Below are positions 46,750 to 57,959 of a stretch of DNA of 64,000 bases, one piece after another. Numbering within the stretch: position 1 is the first letter of the stretch; every line of letters begins with the position of its first letter. The notes beneath the pieces were generated by a model, which was given only the letters and a program-made list of their open reading frames with translations, ran no database searches and had not been told where the DNA came from. Location of the stretch: contig CAIIXF020000004.1 of the NCBI GenBank assembly GCA_903813345.2, positions 29,205,986-29,269,985 on the forward strand, read 5' to 3'. The position numbers and the translations under genes were made by a program. This DNA is from Owenia fusiformis. Lineage: Eukaryota; Annelida; Polychaeta; Sabellida; Oweniidae.

Positions 46750-48200
46750 AATATAGGCTTGAAATATAACCTGAAAACCTCTCGATGAAATGGTTTATTA
46801 TTAATTACTAAACATTGCCTAAACACCTGAACACTTCAGCTGAAAATGTATTCAAAGTTATAAATGACCTCCTATCTAAGAAATATGAGTATAAATAGAA
46901 GGGGGAGTATACTTGCAATGAGGTATAATACATTGAATAAAATACTGGGTTATAAAATTGTATGCAATTTGAAATGGTAGACTCCAAACGCTAGAAATTC
47001 CAATGATTTTCTAGATGAAGTTCACATTATGTAGATGACCATAAATTAATGAAGTAACTATGAAGCCACCGAATGTATGAAAGAATGTAATTATTCAGGC
47101 CTACCCAAGTTTCAGCTGTTGAAGTTGAAGCCATGAAGAGGAGCATGTCCGTCCTTCAGCACGTTACAAATATACTACCTCGAACTATGTTCGCAGGCTC
47201 ACGATCATATGATCTTCAATCTCGAATCTCACGAGATTTGAAACGAGATTTTAGACGAGACCGGAAGTATTTTTCTCCTTAGAAATTAGCATGTATTTAT
47301 GGATTGTGTTTTCGAACAAGGCTCGACCCAGACCAATAGGGAAATCCTTATGCTAATTAGTATGACGTCATATTTTCCTGGGGAATCCTAGATTTCAAAG
47401 CCTCAGTCTGTTATTGTGTCAGTGTGTCAAATGTAAACGCTCTTTTGCAGACAGAAAATTGACAGATTAGCTTTTAACTTTCAGCTTCGATGTTTAAATA
47501 TTCTGTATTTCTACCAGACTTCTTGCTGAATATCATATAATGTTATAACTTGATTTGGACCATTGCCCGATTGATCATTCTGAAATTTTGATTGTGATTC
47601 ATGATTGATTGGCAAGAAAAATAATTCCTATTGTTTTCCAGCAAAGTCAAAATGTTACAGCATGAGTTATAATGTCGAGTTTGCATCATGTTAAATTCTG
47701 CTAGTGATTAGAAGTCCATGCACAAGCATACACATAGGAGACAAACACACCCAGGCTCCAGGCCGTGGATGGAAAAATAAAACTATTTAAGGCACAAAGT
47801 GGTATTTAATAGACCGATATGTAGTGTCTGCCATGTATTGAAGGTAAACCAATCTGCATTATTAATGTTACTTCTATCAATACATGGATTGTGCAATGGA
47901 AAAGCAATGGCACAATCAAAAATGTGCATATCAATCGTGAATATCTCTCAGTTCAAAGCTTATTTCCAACAGAATCGTGTCAAAATATGTGTCTGAGTAA
48001 CAGTTATACATTATAAGATCGCAAACTCTTACCAATTATCAGCCGAATGGCTCATTTTCAACGAAATGTCCTTAAGACAAGAGCCCTGGGTCACGCCTGA
48101 GACCAAAAACTATTTAAATCATTACCTATGAGGCCATTATATTGTAACTATTCAATGGTTTCATAATTGAATCCATATTGGTGAACAAACCAATAAGTTC
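46750..48200. other. No recognised gene
   Basis: A cluster around 47185-47270 is rich in ACGAGA and CTCACGAGAT words with small inverted repeats. No gene. Confidence 0.45.
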
Positions 48201-48207
48201 CATGGAT

Positions 48208-48426
48208 TTACAAAATCTCACAGTGCCTATGTTGCCTGCCACACTTAAGCTTGGTTCTCACATTGTGACCACAAACTCCACAAAGATTCATCCCCTTAAC
48301 ATCAAAGAGATAATCATCTGCCTTTTTGTTCCAGTCCTTGGACATGTCTTCACTTATTAATGTGTTTCCAGGAAGCACTCTGTTGATTTGTCTCAGGAAT
48401 GTAAAATGATATGAGAGACTCATCAC
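48208..48426 (-). pseudogene. Zinc-finger-like relic, possibly BED/hAT type
   Basis: The minus-strand frame reads SEDMSKDWNKKADDYLFDVK, then GMNLCGVCGHNVRTKLKCGR and HRHCEIL, then stop. The spacing C..C......K.....RHCE resembles the BED-like finger of GTF2IRD2/ZBED5-type transposase-derived proteins (usually C..C...V......N..RH..T.H). The final His is replaced, and no transposase follows. Confidence 0.3.
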
Positions 48427-48429
48427 TCA

Positions 48430-51390
48430 TCACAGAATCTCCATCTTTGATGTTTTCCTAGAAATTCTCTGGACACTTTCCTTTTTCTCTTTGCTGCATC
48501 AGTCCTTCGACAGCAATATTTAAAATTCAGTTAAAATAAAGATGCAGGACAAGATAGGCAAATAATGTGGATAAATGAGATAATAGGTACACTGAGTGCG
48601 CTGCTTAAATCATGATAACTTAGATCAACATCTACTCTATTGGTTGTTATGAATAAAAATAAATGACAACATAGAAAATGATCTATTAAATGTGACATAA
48701 AACAAATATTATGACAAGGATACACTTTGTTGCAAATGTTACATTATTTTGACTCTGCACTGAGAGAAGCTCTTAGACTAATTGTTCTCTATCTGTCAAC
48801 AATATCTACTCTCTTCTTCCAAATTTTCATGAATAATTTTGCACGAAGTGTGACAAATTTTGATTGACAAATTGTTGCACATATTATTAGTTATTGCTTA
48901 AGATCATCCACTCAAAGACTACATTATATTATCAGCCACTTGGTCTAGATTAGATGGTTGTTGGATAACACTAGGATAGATTGGCTGCCTAGTTGTGATC
49001 ACTTTTTTTGCATCCAATTTATGGTCTGCATTTGATTCATTGACATAAATAGATTATGTCCATTTTAGATGTTGATGCCTTGGGACAAAGGGGCTCTTCT
49101 CAAGGAGAAACTTTCAAGATGGCCACAAATAATCAATATACTGTACACTTGGTAAATTTAGACGCTATAAAATTTCACGATTTTTCAAAATTGTAAATAA
49201 CGCGGCAATTTAATTGCTGATTTGAGATGATGACATTTCGCAGATTGCACAAGTTGATTTTTTCTGATTACCGTGAATCAATGCGTATCTGGCTATTTTA
49301 ACCCGTTCAGAATCCGAATAATGTTTGTATTTCCCACGTTTAGGGCATTTGTTCGAATATTCTTGAATGGCTTTTTCAACTTCAATTCAACGTTTTACAT
49401 CGAACGAAACATATCAAAAGTCCCAGGTCAAATCCTCTGGGATTTAAAAGACAAATTTCGCGATGATAAATGTTCGCGATTTTACAGTATGTTTTGTTCA
49501 GTGGGATTCGCTACTCCATGAAGTTGCTGTTTTTCTAGTTATATAGTATAATTTATAATTTTAGATTCAGTTATCTCAAGATAATCTTTTTCCAGCTTTG
49601 GATGCATCATCAGACTTTGTTACCCTGTCTTTATCTTTAAATATTCTCTCTCCAGATCGAAAGTCATGTTAGGTAGCTATTATTATATATTTTTGAATTG
49701 TTAAGCCAAAATTATCCCTTTTTACTTGTTTTTCTAAAACCAATGTATTATTTTCTTATATATTTTCACTTCAAATACAAAGTAAAATATTTCAAATGTT
49801 TTTTGAGCGTGGCACAACAGTTTCTTCACTGTTGCTACAAATTTCCTGACACTTTCAAACATCTGATAGGTAAACAATGCAAATAAACTCTACCTGATCA
49901 ATGTTCCATCTACCACCCTAAATCCCTGTCCTTAAGGGTTGTCTTTTAATACCATTGAAGGATTTGGTTTAGATTTATATGCTGGTGTCCAAGACAAAGC
50001 AGCTCCCCTCAACAAACAGTTTTAGATGACATGTAAGCAACCTGGACACTAATTCTTTTGCTTTTAATTTTCTTAGCATTGACTCTGGAAAGCTTTTAGG
50101 GGGAGGGGAGAAATGCATAGCCGACAGCATCTATTGAATGCTTAATGGGCAAGTACATTGGAGATAATAGGGAGGTTAATATTAGCCTAAAGGTATACAT
50201 GTACCTATCCCTATCCGTCTTTTTGTTATGGATGCGTATAGGTAATGCGTATTGCCAAATGAGTTCAAGATTAACGTATAAGGCTACGGAACCATATGCT
50301 ACAATTTATGATAAAAATGACATCTGTTGAATGAAAACCATGCAATGGCTTATATGACATAAACCAGTGCATGTCACCTCCAAGAAGTTATATACTTCAG
50401 AGAAAGTAGTTGTTATATAAGAATATATATAAGAATAACTAAAATGTCAGTAGGTTCTACATAATTTATTGTCAAGCTATCTAGCAAATCAGACAGGCAT
50501 GGAAAACAGGAAGTACTACAATTACATTATGGGATTATGTCATACCTAGATTTACCACTGTAGTAGTGCCATCTTTTAAATATGATAAAGTTCATTTACA
50601 TTTATAACACTTTGCCCCTTGTAAATCTTTGTTTGTAAAGAAATAAAGTATCAAAAATTGTAACATACAATATTTGTGTTCTGTTTACTTTTAAACACAG
50701 AACTGAATATAATATAATTTACCCATACTCAACACATGAGGCTTTAATAAATGTGAGACAAACATGTCCCTTTAACTAAGATACAATATTGACAAATTGT
50801 GATATTTTCACAAATACATGTATATTGTATACAGGCATAGCCAAACATGAGGCTTTAATATATAAAAAGTACAGAATAAAATGTTAACCTTATTACATTT
50901 CATCAATTAACCTTTTTGGCTTTGTACTTACACGAGAAGAATGTCTCAAAACGACAGGTTCATATGACTGATTTTCAGTTTTGAGTATTTATACCTGTAT
51001 TATGGTTACTGTGACTTCTACTACTGGTTCAAGACTGCAGACAAGAATTTAGGCTTAGGGAAAATCCAAATTGAGTGCCTCAACATTAAACCAGAATGCA
51101 AAAAACGAATCAGGCTTACAGTATGTCCCACACTATGTGGTACAGACATAACAACCAATAGACTCCCGATTGAAGTCTTATAATGCAGCCAGCCTCAATA
51201 CAATCACAGAAAAGGCCATGAGGCGCCACATATCTGTTTAAATTAAACATTCAACCCAGGAATTTTTTCTTATCTTTCTTGAAAAATGTATCATAATTGT
51301 CTTTTGAGGCAAGTGTTCACATGCTTTTTTGCCAAAACATCGCCATATAAAGTATGTATTCCTTCATTTATTGCTTTATTTTTTGAAATA
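48430..51390. other. No recognised gene
   Basis: A+T-rich. At 49140-49550 there are several TTCGCGATTTT words of a kind common in invertebrate non-coding repeats. GATTCGCTACTCCATG at 49504 recurs as GATTTGCTACTCCATG near 26885. No feature I can support. Confidence 0.5.
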
Positions 51391-51392
51391 TT

Positions 51393-51605
51393 CTACCTTT
51401 CCTTTTCTGAAGCTCCTTTGTAGACTTTTTTAGTGATGCTTTTATCCTTACATTCACCAAGGGCAAAAACACAATTGGCAATGTATCTAGTATAATCCTT
51501 ATTTTGTTCTGGTACAGAGTATTTGATCAGGGCCTCCCAATAAAGTTGTTTGTTTGTACATAAGAACTGCTGCTGGAAAATTTTGATGTCAGGCAATTTC
51601 TTCAA
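51393..51605 (-). CDS. Coding-like frame, unknown family
   Basis: The frame of 70 codons reads LPDIKIFQQQFLCTNKQLYW, then YSVPEQNKDYTRYIANCVFA and GECKDKSITKKVYKGASEKE before the stop. Composition is that of a real helical protein and there is no repetition. It could be a last exon. Nothing recognisable lies upstream. Confidence 0.35.
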   Translation of the reverse strand: MKKLPDIKIFQQQFLCTNKQLYWEALIKYSVPEQNKDYTRYIANCVFALGECKDKSITKKVYKGASEKER

Positions 51606-51714
51606 AATGTTCTATATATAATTGTCCACTGTTACCTAACAACTGTTTGGGTGTACAGTTCCATATATTTGGATTAGTGAATTCCTTAGTAGGTGCAGAA
51701 TCGTGAAATGGAGA

Positions 51715-51885
51715 GTTAGGTCTAGAATCTTGCAGTAGAGTGGTAGATGCATATTGATGTAGTTGAGCGGTAGGTCTAGAATCATGTAGTAGAGCAGTAG
51801 GTCTAGAATCATGTTGTGAAGCAGTAGTTGCAGAATCATGTAGTAGAGCGGTAAGTCTAAAATTATGTTGTGAAGTTGTGAGTGT
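51715..51885. repeat. 27-bp minisatellite, about six units
   Basis: GTCTAGAATCATGTAGTAGA and AGCGGTAG recur at 27-base steps (about 51721, 51775, 51802, 51829 and 51856). The minus-strand frame (MILDLLLYY) is repeat-derived. Confidence 0.85.
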
Positions 51886-51889
51886 TACT

Positions 51890-53570
51890 TATCTGTTTAG
51901 ACATGATCTGCCTATTTCCTGCCACCTTCTTGTTCCAAGCTCTCGTAAATACAGTAGGGGCCTGTTTGAGTATCACAACTGTACTCTGGAAAAACGATAA
52001 AATTCATCTATAAAACATTTTAACTGTACTGATATTGATTTTTTCTTGCTTTGTCTTCTTTTTCTTGTGTGAATGATTCATATTGTTCCTAATATACCCT
52101 TTGGAATGGGAGACTTCCTGAGTAAAAAATCCTAAAAGAGAGTCAAAAACATTATACTTAATCAGATATTGCACTTTTTTCATTTGTTACTTCATACAAG
52201 TGCAGGTGTTTGTTAGCACATAGTCACTTTACTGGCATCCATCCATGGCAAGATACAGAGATGATAAAATGCAGTTAACTTTGGCAGCATAACAGAATCC
52301 CAAAGGTTTACATCAGCATGCACCCTCTTGCAATGCAGTTGACTGATCAGAAGATTGTGTCTTCACAATATAATCACACCAAGGCCGCTTGAGTATTGCC
52401 AAACATCCCTGGACCTGGTAGTAGTTGTTGTGGTTCCTATTTAGTCGTAGCTTACCATGACAACACTCACAGTTGGAAAGCTCTGTATCTCCAAGCTAGA
52501 TGTAATGGAAAGTTGGAAACTTGTCGGGCTACCTATATTTACATACAAAAATTATTTTATGCACTTATTTGTTTGTAATTGATAAGCTCTAAAAAGAAAG
52601 TTAGATTTTTTATATTTTATATTTATGGTGAACATTATACCTTGTAGTACTTATAGTAGGCGCTTACGGTATGTCTATTTAAATGTCAATGACTTGTCTC
52701 TCATATTCATGGCTTACAGTCATTATATTTGTTGAAAAAGGTAGGTCTATAGTTTCATTGTAGATTATATTTTCTGAGTCTCTTATGATTATTATTAATT
52801 TATTGACCTGTATTTAAACAGAGTGGTTACTTGCATTTTTCATTGATATGGTATATGCGTCTCTAAAGTTATCAGCCTTTAAAACATGGGCTTGTTGCCT
52901 TGCTAGTAATGCATCTGTGACCGTTGAATCAGTTGAATTTTCAATTTTGCTTTGCAATTTATCACAAAGAATTTCATGTTGAAAAAGTGATTTGTGATAT
53001 GTAAATAATAATGGTAGTTGACTAATGAGGGTGCTTTTGGATTACTGACAATCAATTCCTCAAAAATGTAAAAGCATGGCATATTAACAAGTTGGCCACA
53101 GCTATTTATGTGGAGACAAATGTTGACTGTAAAAGTACTAGTTAGGGAATGAGGAATATCATTTTTAATTAATTGTCTAATTAGTGCCTTTTGACACCTC
53201 GTTCACTCACTTTCTAGAGGCTTTTATTTTATATGATTTTAAGCTATATCTTCCCACACTTCTTCCCTTATCATCGGCTTCTCCCCCGATATAAATGTTG
53301 TCTCTCCCCCATTTCCTTTTCAAAATTCCTAAACTCTCACCTCGTACTCCCGAATTTCCCTCTTCAACTAATCCTCCCATTGTTGCTTAGCTCCAAAGTA
53401 GTTTTCCCTCCCTCTCTTCCTGTTCTGCCAACTTCATCTCCTCAATTCTAACCACTTGTCCTCCATGGCCTCCCTTCTTTGCCCAAACACCATCCTCCAA
53501 CTTTTCTTTTCAATTTTGGATGGATTAAATTGCATTATATTTTTTTTGTTATGTCACTTTCAATAAATTG
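51890..53570. other. No recognised gene
   Basis: Short unconvincing frames only. 53230-53520 is pyrimidine-rich on the plus strand. Confidence 0.5.
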
Positions 53571-53574
53571 TACT

Positions 53575-53820
53575 TCACCTCATTTTCTTTTCAGAAACTG
53601 ACATGTACTGCATCCAAATGTAATACTCCTTTGCCCCTATAAATCTACTTTTGATGCGAATATGGGTAAGGTCTTTGTCATCAAAATAAACATGCAGCTT
53701 GTAGTCCCAATTCTCATTGAAGTGTTCCTCTATATACAATGGGGTTTGTAGATTAATGCTGAGGTAATCTTCAATCAGGATGTGGAATCCTTCTAAATTG
53801 AGAATCAGCTGCATCCACAC
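53575..53820 (-). pseudogene. Exon-like piece of a SWIM-finger transposon-type protein
   Basis: The minus strand reads HILIEDYLSINLQTPLYIEE, then WDYKLHVYFDDKDLTHIRIK and SRFIGAKEYYIWMQYMSV. In SWIM-domain proteins of marine invertebrates a segment like RIQSRH...K.Y.LWI.Y precedes the CxC...CxH SWIM finger; here the finger itself is absent. The family link rests on pattern memory. Part of its 3' end (GAAACTGACATGTACTGCA) recurs at 54328. Confidence 0.35.
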
Positions 53821-54565
53821 TCCTCAATCCAACCCTCTTTCGCAAACCTTGCACACACTAATACAACGCATTTGTACCATCTGCAAGCGTAGGCCAAAAA
53901 GCGTTTTAACATGCTGTCACTATTTTGACAATTTTTTTCAAGTTAAGAAAATGACTATGTTCAATGCAGTCTTATTTCCATTTTTTGTAACCAACCGTGA
54001 TAGCTCTCAACAGCCGACTTTAATTTTGTACACATTCTGCTTTCATTTGCCTCATTACATGTGGCCTTTTGGAAGATAATATGGCATCTTGGTATCATAT
54101 CCTCTTTATTCAAGTGTCAGTTTGAGAGAACATTGACGGGGTTAAAGGTTAGTTTTTGATCTAGAATACCTAAATGCTTATGGGAATTTTGATTTTCTAT
54201 TGGGTTAGTTCCAAATAATAAAATTGATTCATTTTGAATAACAGTTGTTGGTGAAGTGAAAGTCAGTTCAACAGATTTTGATGTTTTAAAGTTCATTTGC
54301 GATGTTTGGGCCAATAGAAACTTCAGAAACTGACATGTACTGCAATCCAACCCTTTTTCGCAAACCTTGCACACACTAATACAAGGCATTAAGTTAAGAA
54401 AATGACAATGTTCAATGCAGTCTTATTTCCTTTTTTTGTAACCAACCGTGATAGCTCTCAACAGCCCACTTTAATTTTGTACACATTATGCTTTCATTTG
54501 CCTCTTTACATGTGTGCTGTTGTGGCCTTTGGGAAGATAATATGGCATCTTGGTATCATATCTTC
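53820..54565. repeat. Imperfect direct repeat pair
   Basis: CAATCCAACCCT.TTTCGCAAACC through TGTTCAATGCAGTCTTATTT and TTTTGTACACATT..GCTTT occurs at about 53826-54080 and 54346-54545. The first has about 70 extra bases. The LINE reverse transcriptase piece lies between them. Confidence 0.8.
54117..54345 (-). pseudogene. LINE reverse transcriptase C-terminal fragment
   Basis: The minus strand reads QMNFKTSKSVELTFTSPTTV and FGTNPIENQNSHKHLGILDQ, then KLTFNPVNVLSN. N..K...L.F........I......I....KHLG+.D.KLTF is the palm/thumb part of non-LTR reverse transcriptases. One residue appears missing in GI-LDQ. About 55 codons; upstream catalytic motifs are absent. Confidence 0.6.
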
Positions 54566-55184
54566 AATATTCAAATGTTTCCACGACATCATGGGATCAA
54601 AGAAATATAAAGAAAAGGTGTTTTGAGATGTCTCTAGAAATGGCTTATCATGAAAAAAAGTGTAATATGTTATGAAGTGTTAAAAACAAAACAAAATGTT
54701 GAGATTTAAACTAAGTCTAACTACATACATGTACCTACAACGACACAACATTCAAATCTCACTTACTTGAAATCTCAAGTTTATGTAAGTGCATTTCTAA
54801 TCATAGAGACATATAAAACATGTTTTAGTACATATAGTAATGCCTCAAAAATACCTCCCTCCTCATTGGCCCATAAATACTATAAGACTTTATCATTTAC
54901 TCAATCTCCGTGGCAGAGCTAGTCTTTAACATGTTTCTTATGGAGACAAGTGCTCGCTATTATCACCCCGGGATGTACACTTTACAGTTTCCATAGTTAT
55001 ATAGTGGAGGATTAGCAAAGCATGTTTAACCAATGAGATTGAATGACCTGTGACCTTTAGCGACAACTACCAATTAGCATCGATGTAAAGACAAATATTC
55101 ACATTAGATAGTACAGACACATGGTCGCAAACTACAGCCGAAAACCCGAAATATTAAAGGCTAAACACGCACCTTTCTCTCAAA

Positions 55185-55561
55185 CTAGCTCATTTTCGGA
55201 GCCCCCGACACCACACCACAATGGTGTATCTTGGGAATTGCACATAATCTTTGCGATATGAGGTTCCACAAACAATTGTGGAGGGGGCCTCCCCCGTTTT
55301 AGCCGTAGATCTCTTCTGTTCCATGTACTTCTTCTTGGCGGTTGCCTTAAGATTCTTCCAAAGAGTTTGGAGTGATGAAGTGGTTTTTAGGAGGATATCC
55401 TAACATGTTTACCCTTTGGGTGATTTGTTCCCAAGCTTGCTGCTTTGATACTTTTGATATATTGGCGGTAAATTTGCCAAATAAGAGATCGAATTTTTCT
55501 AATACCAACTCAGTTAGTTGGTTTTTTCCTCCAAATTATAAATCACATACATAGCCGCCAT
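55185..55561 (-). pseudogene. Myb/SANT-like DNA-binding domain gene, 5' part
   Basis: From ATG at 55559-55561 (MAAMYVIYNLEEK) the minus strand reads LTELVLEKFDLLFGKF, VSKQQAWEQITQRVNMLGY and SSLQTLWKNLKATAKKKYM, then AKTGGG. Conserved Trp in QAWEQI and LWKNLK and the basic tail are those of the Myb/SANT-like domain (Myb_DNA-bind_5 type) found in NAIF1-like and transposon-derived proteins. Three single-base shifts, in the A-run after LEEK, after GYPPK and in the G-run after KTGG, break it. Copy 1 has lost the domain but keeps the undamaged G-run. Confidence 0.65.
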
Positions 55562-56225
55562 TTTGTATCCTTTCAATGACGCTAAAAAGTGTTTGAACTA
55601 ACCGCGATCCACCAGTGAACATCTACGCATGCGCAGCGAGATGCATACTGGGAAAATCAGACTTTGCAGAAAGATAGACAATCCTGTGATTGGGATCATA
55701 TGAATTCACCAAATTATAATCTGGATTAGTAATCCAAGATTTATCCTAGAAGATAAAATTTATCCGGATCGGATCACGGATCGTACAAATTCACGGCCCC
55801 TGATGTATAAGTCAGAAATTACCAAAATATATATATATATTTATTAAGAGATATCAAAGTGATAGCCAAAGGTTTGACAAGTCATAATTTTTTAATACTT
55901 GGATGTATATCATTCGCACTATCCCGGCGCCGGTGCTACTTGTTGCATCTACACATTAAAGTTTCACTGATCATGATAAAATATAATCTTTCAGAAGGCC
56001 GATATCGCAATGAGGACAAATAATTATTTAGTAAGTTATGGGCCTACGTCGATCTGTAGATTGTACATTGAAATTGGACCAACCCCGGGACCGACCGTGA
56101 TTTTTATTCCAACCATGGGCTCTACCACCTGATAGAGCCCATGTTCCAACATTTCGTGTACCTCTCAAACAAAGAAGTCGAAGCCAAATATATTTGAAAT
56201 GTTTTTCAGAATTCGTATTCATTTG

Positions 56226-56399
56226 TTATAATACCGATTGACCTTTTTTATTGGTTTCTATCCCAGCATCTTTGCAAATTTCGATGAATGCATGCCATCT
56301 AGAAGTATTTTCATCCGAGTTCTGTAGACATGCAAACAAATATGAATATGATTTGCTGTCATTAACAGCTCTAACATAATCGTCTAAAGCAGCACTGTC
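56226..56399 (-). CDS. Exon-like segment, unknown gene
   Basis: A TTTCTCAAAG acceptor precedes a 57-codon minus-strand frame ending in TAA. It reads DSALDDYVRAVNDSKSYSYL, then FACLQNSDENTSRWHAFIEI and CKDAGIETNKKGQSVL. The clean acceptor and unbroken helical frame support a terminal exon. It lies between the exon at 56514 and the Myb/SANT relic, all on one strand. Family unknown. Confidence 0.45.
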   Translation of the reverse strand, partial: DSAALDDYVRAVNDSKSYSYLFACLQNSDENTSRWHAFIEICKDAGIETNKKGQSVL

Positions 56400-56513
56400 C
56401 TTTGAGAAAAAACAGGCACAATTTAGTTAGGTGAAATCTTTATTTTTAATCTAACTAAGCTTAACTAAGGTCTTTTTGAAATATTTGTTTAGTACTATCA
56501 TATCAAAACACAC

Positions 56514-56695
56514 CTGACGCTGGAATTGAGCCAAGGAAGCGAACTTCACAAATCTCTACCTTCTCCTCCACAGTCGCTACATGTTTGTCCCCTTCACATG
56601 CCTGAAAAAATGTTTCAATAAACCTAGCAGTTGAAGAACAAACATATTTAATATGAGTGCCCTGCTTGACCTTGGGCCCTTGTACCTGGGCTTTC
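56514..56695 (-). CDS. Exon-like segment of unknown gene (copy at 13797-13977)
   Basis: Second copy of the KQGTHIKYVCSSTARFIETF segment, with acceptor CCCAG|GTACAAGG. Differences from copy 1 are few (FFQAC for FFRAC, KHVAT for KYVAT, FLGS for FLSS) and none breaks the frame. Homology starts at about 56437, outside the exon on its 3' side. Confidence 0.45.
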
Positions 56696-57241
56696 AATAG
56701 CAGGGGGCAAGAGTCCAAAATCGCCGTTTGTTTTCTATAATTCGCCGGTTGTCAGAAGCCAAATATTGTCTTTAGTTTTAGGGGGAGATTAAAAAAGTCA
56801 CATCATTTTATCAGTACTTATTGAACGCCCTGTACATTGTATACACACAGGTTGCATTCTATTCACACAGGTTGCATTCTATATTGAGTGTTCAACCCGG
56901 GAAGTGCATTTGTAAAATGAAACCTGTGGAAGAGTAAATCATAATTTATTTTTATAAGAATATAAAAGGTGTGTCTTGTGGTCTTGTGTCTTGAATTGAC
57001 AATATCACACATGGAAATGACTTTGGAAAACCTGCAATACGTAAAATCCTTTAAATCACCTCTCAATAGGATTCAATGTTCAAAACTTTGAATGACTGTA
57101 CAATACTCTTGTATATGAGATACATTGTCTGAAATGTATTCACAGGTGAATTGTTCATCCTTGCACTTTTGTGACATGTAGTATATTTTGCCTTTAATCT
57201 TACAAGAACAATAATAAGTGGATTACATAAAACCCATCTGA

Positions 57242-57410
57242 TCAGTGATCCCACGCAATAGCATAATGCACATCAGAATGTGAATTTAATTTCGACATTC
57301 CCTGTCCATTCATCCACTTTCGGTGCGCCGACACTATAATAACACTGGTGTTCCACTCGATTATGCTGGTTACAGAAACAGTTCGTTTTGGTAACAAAAT
57401 GTCGGAACAT
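57242..57410 (-). pseudogene. Copy 2 of the small frame at 2554-2721, frameshifted
   Basis: The same sequence as 2554-2721, with an added T in the TTTAATTT run (about 57285) that shifts the frame between the KWMNGQG part and the SHSDVHYAIAWDH end. Confidence 0.4.
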
Positions 57411-57699
57411 CGAAGGTACGATTTTTCTTTTTTCCTTATTTCACACGTTGTAAGCAGAATTTCCACGACATTTTTTACACAAACGTTTATCAGTATCATA
57501 TGTTTAAGAAAATGTACATATTTTTGAATAAATGTTCAGAAGACAACAGAATTGTCTATTTAATTGTCTATTTCCCTTGGGATAAAACCTGTATCCAAAA
57601 CCTCCCAGTACATAACCCTTATATATTCAACTGCATACCGTCAAACACATTTAATTAGTTCATAATCAATTTTTATTATGCCTGCCATAAAAACTTGTG

Positions 57700-57956
57700 T
57701 TAGTGATTTTGATTACACCAGGTTTCATTTAAGTATACTAAGCTTTTTGCCTCTTTCCTGGCATCATTTATCTGAAATATAGTAAACTGAAATAGAAAAA
57801 ATAGAATAATGAAGTGGAACTTCATAATGCACGTGCAACCAGAACGCGCTCTGACGTTATGTGAACGGTTATGACCATACCATGTATATCCAACTGAATC
57901 CACAATTGCATCATCAATTAGGTGTGTTTCGGCTAATCCTATGATATCAATATTTA
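57700..57956 (-). pseudogene. YLNETW exon copy 2 and LINE endonuclease piece copy 2
   Basis: 57771-57700 repeats the 24-codon YLNETW segment with its acceptor. 57956-57839 repeats the endonuclease start (IIGLAETHLIDDAIVD, TWYGHNR). The Helentron-like element begins four bases beyond the endonuclease piece and separates it from its ORF1. Confidence 0.5.
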
Positions 57957-57959
57957 TTA

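Noticed and set aside
49140-49550. 82-codon plus-strand frame and CGCGATTTT words
   Set aside because: The words are typical of non-coding invertebrate repeats; no clear inverted ends or target duplication were found.
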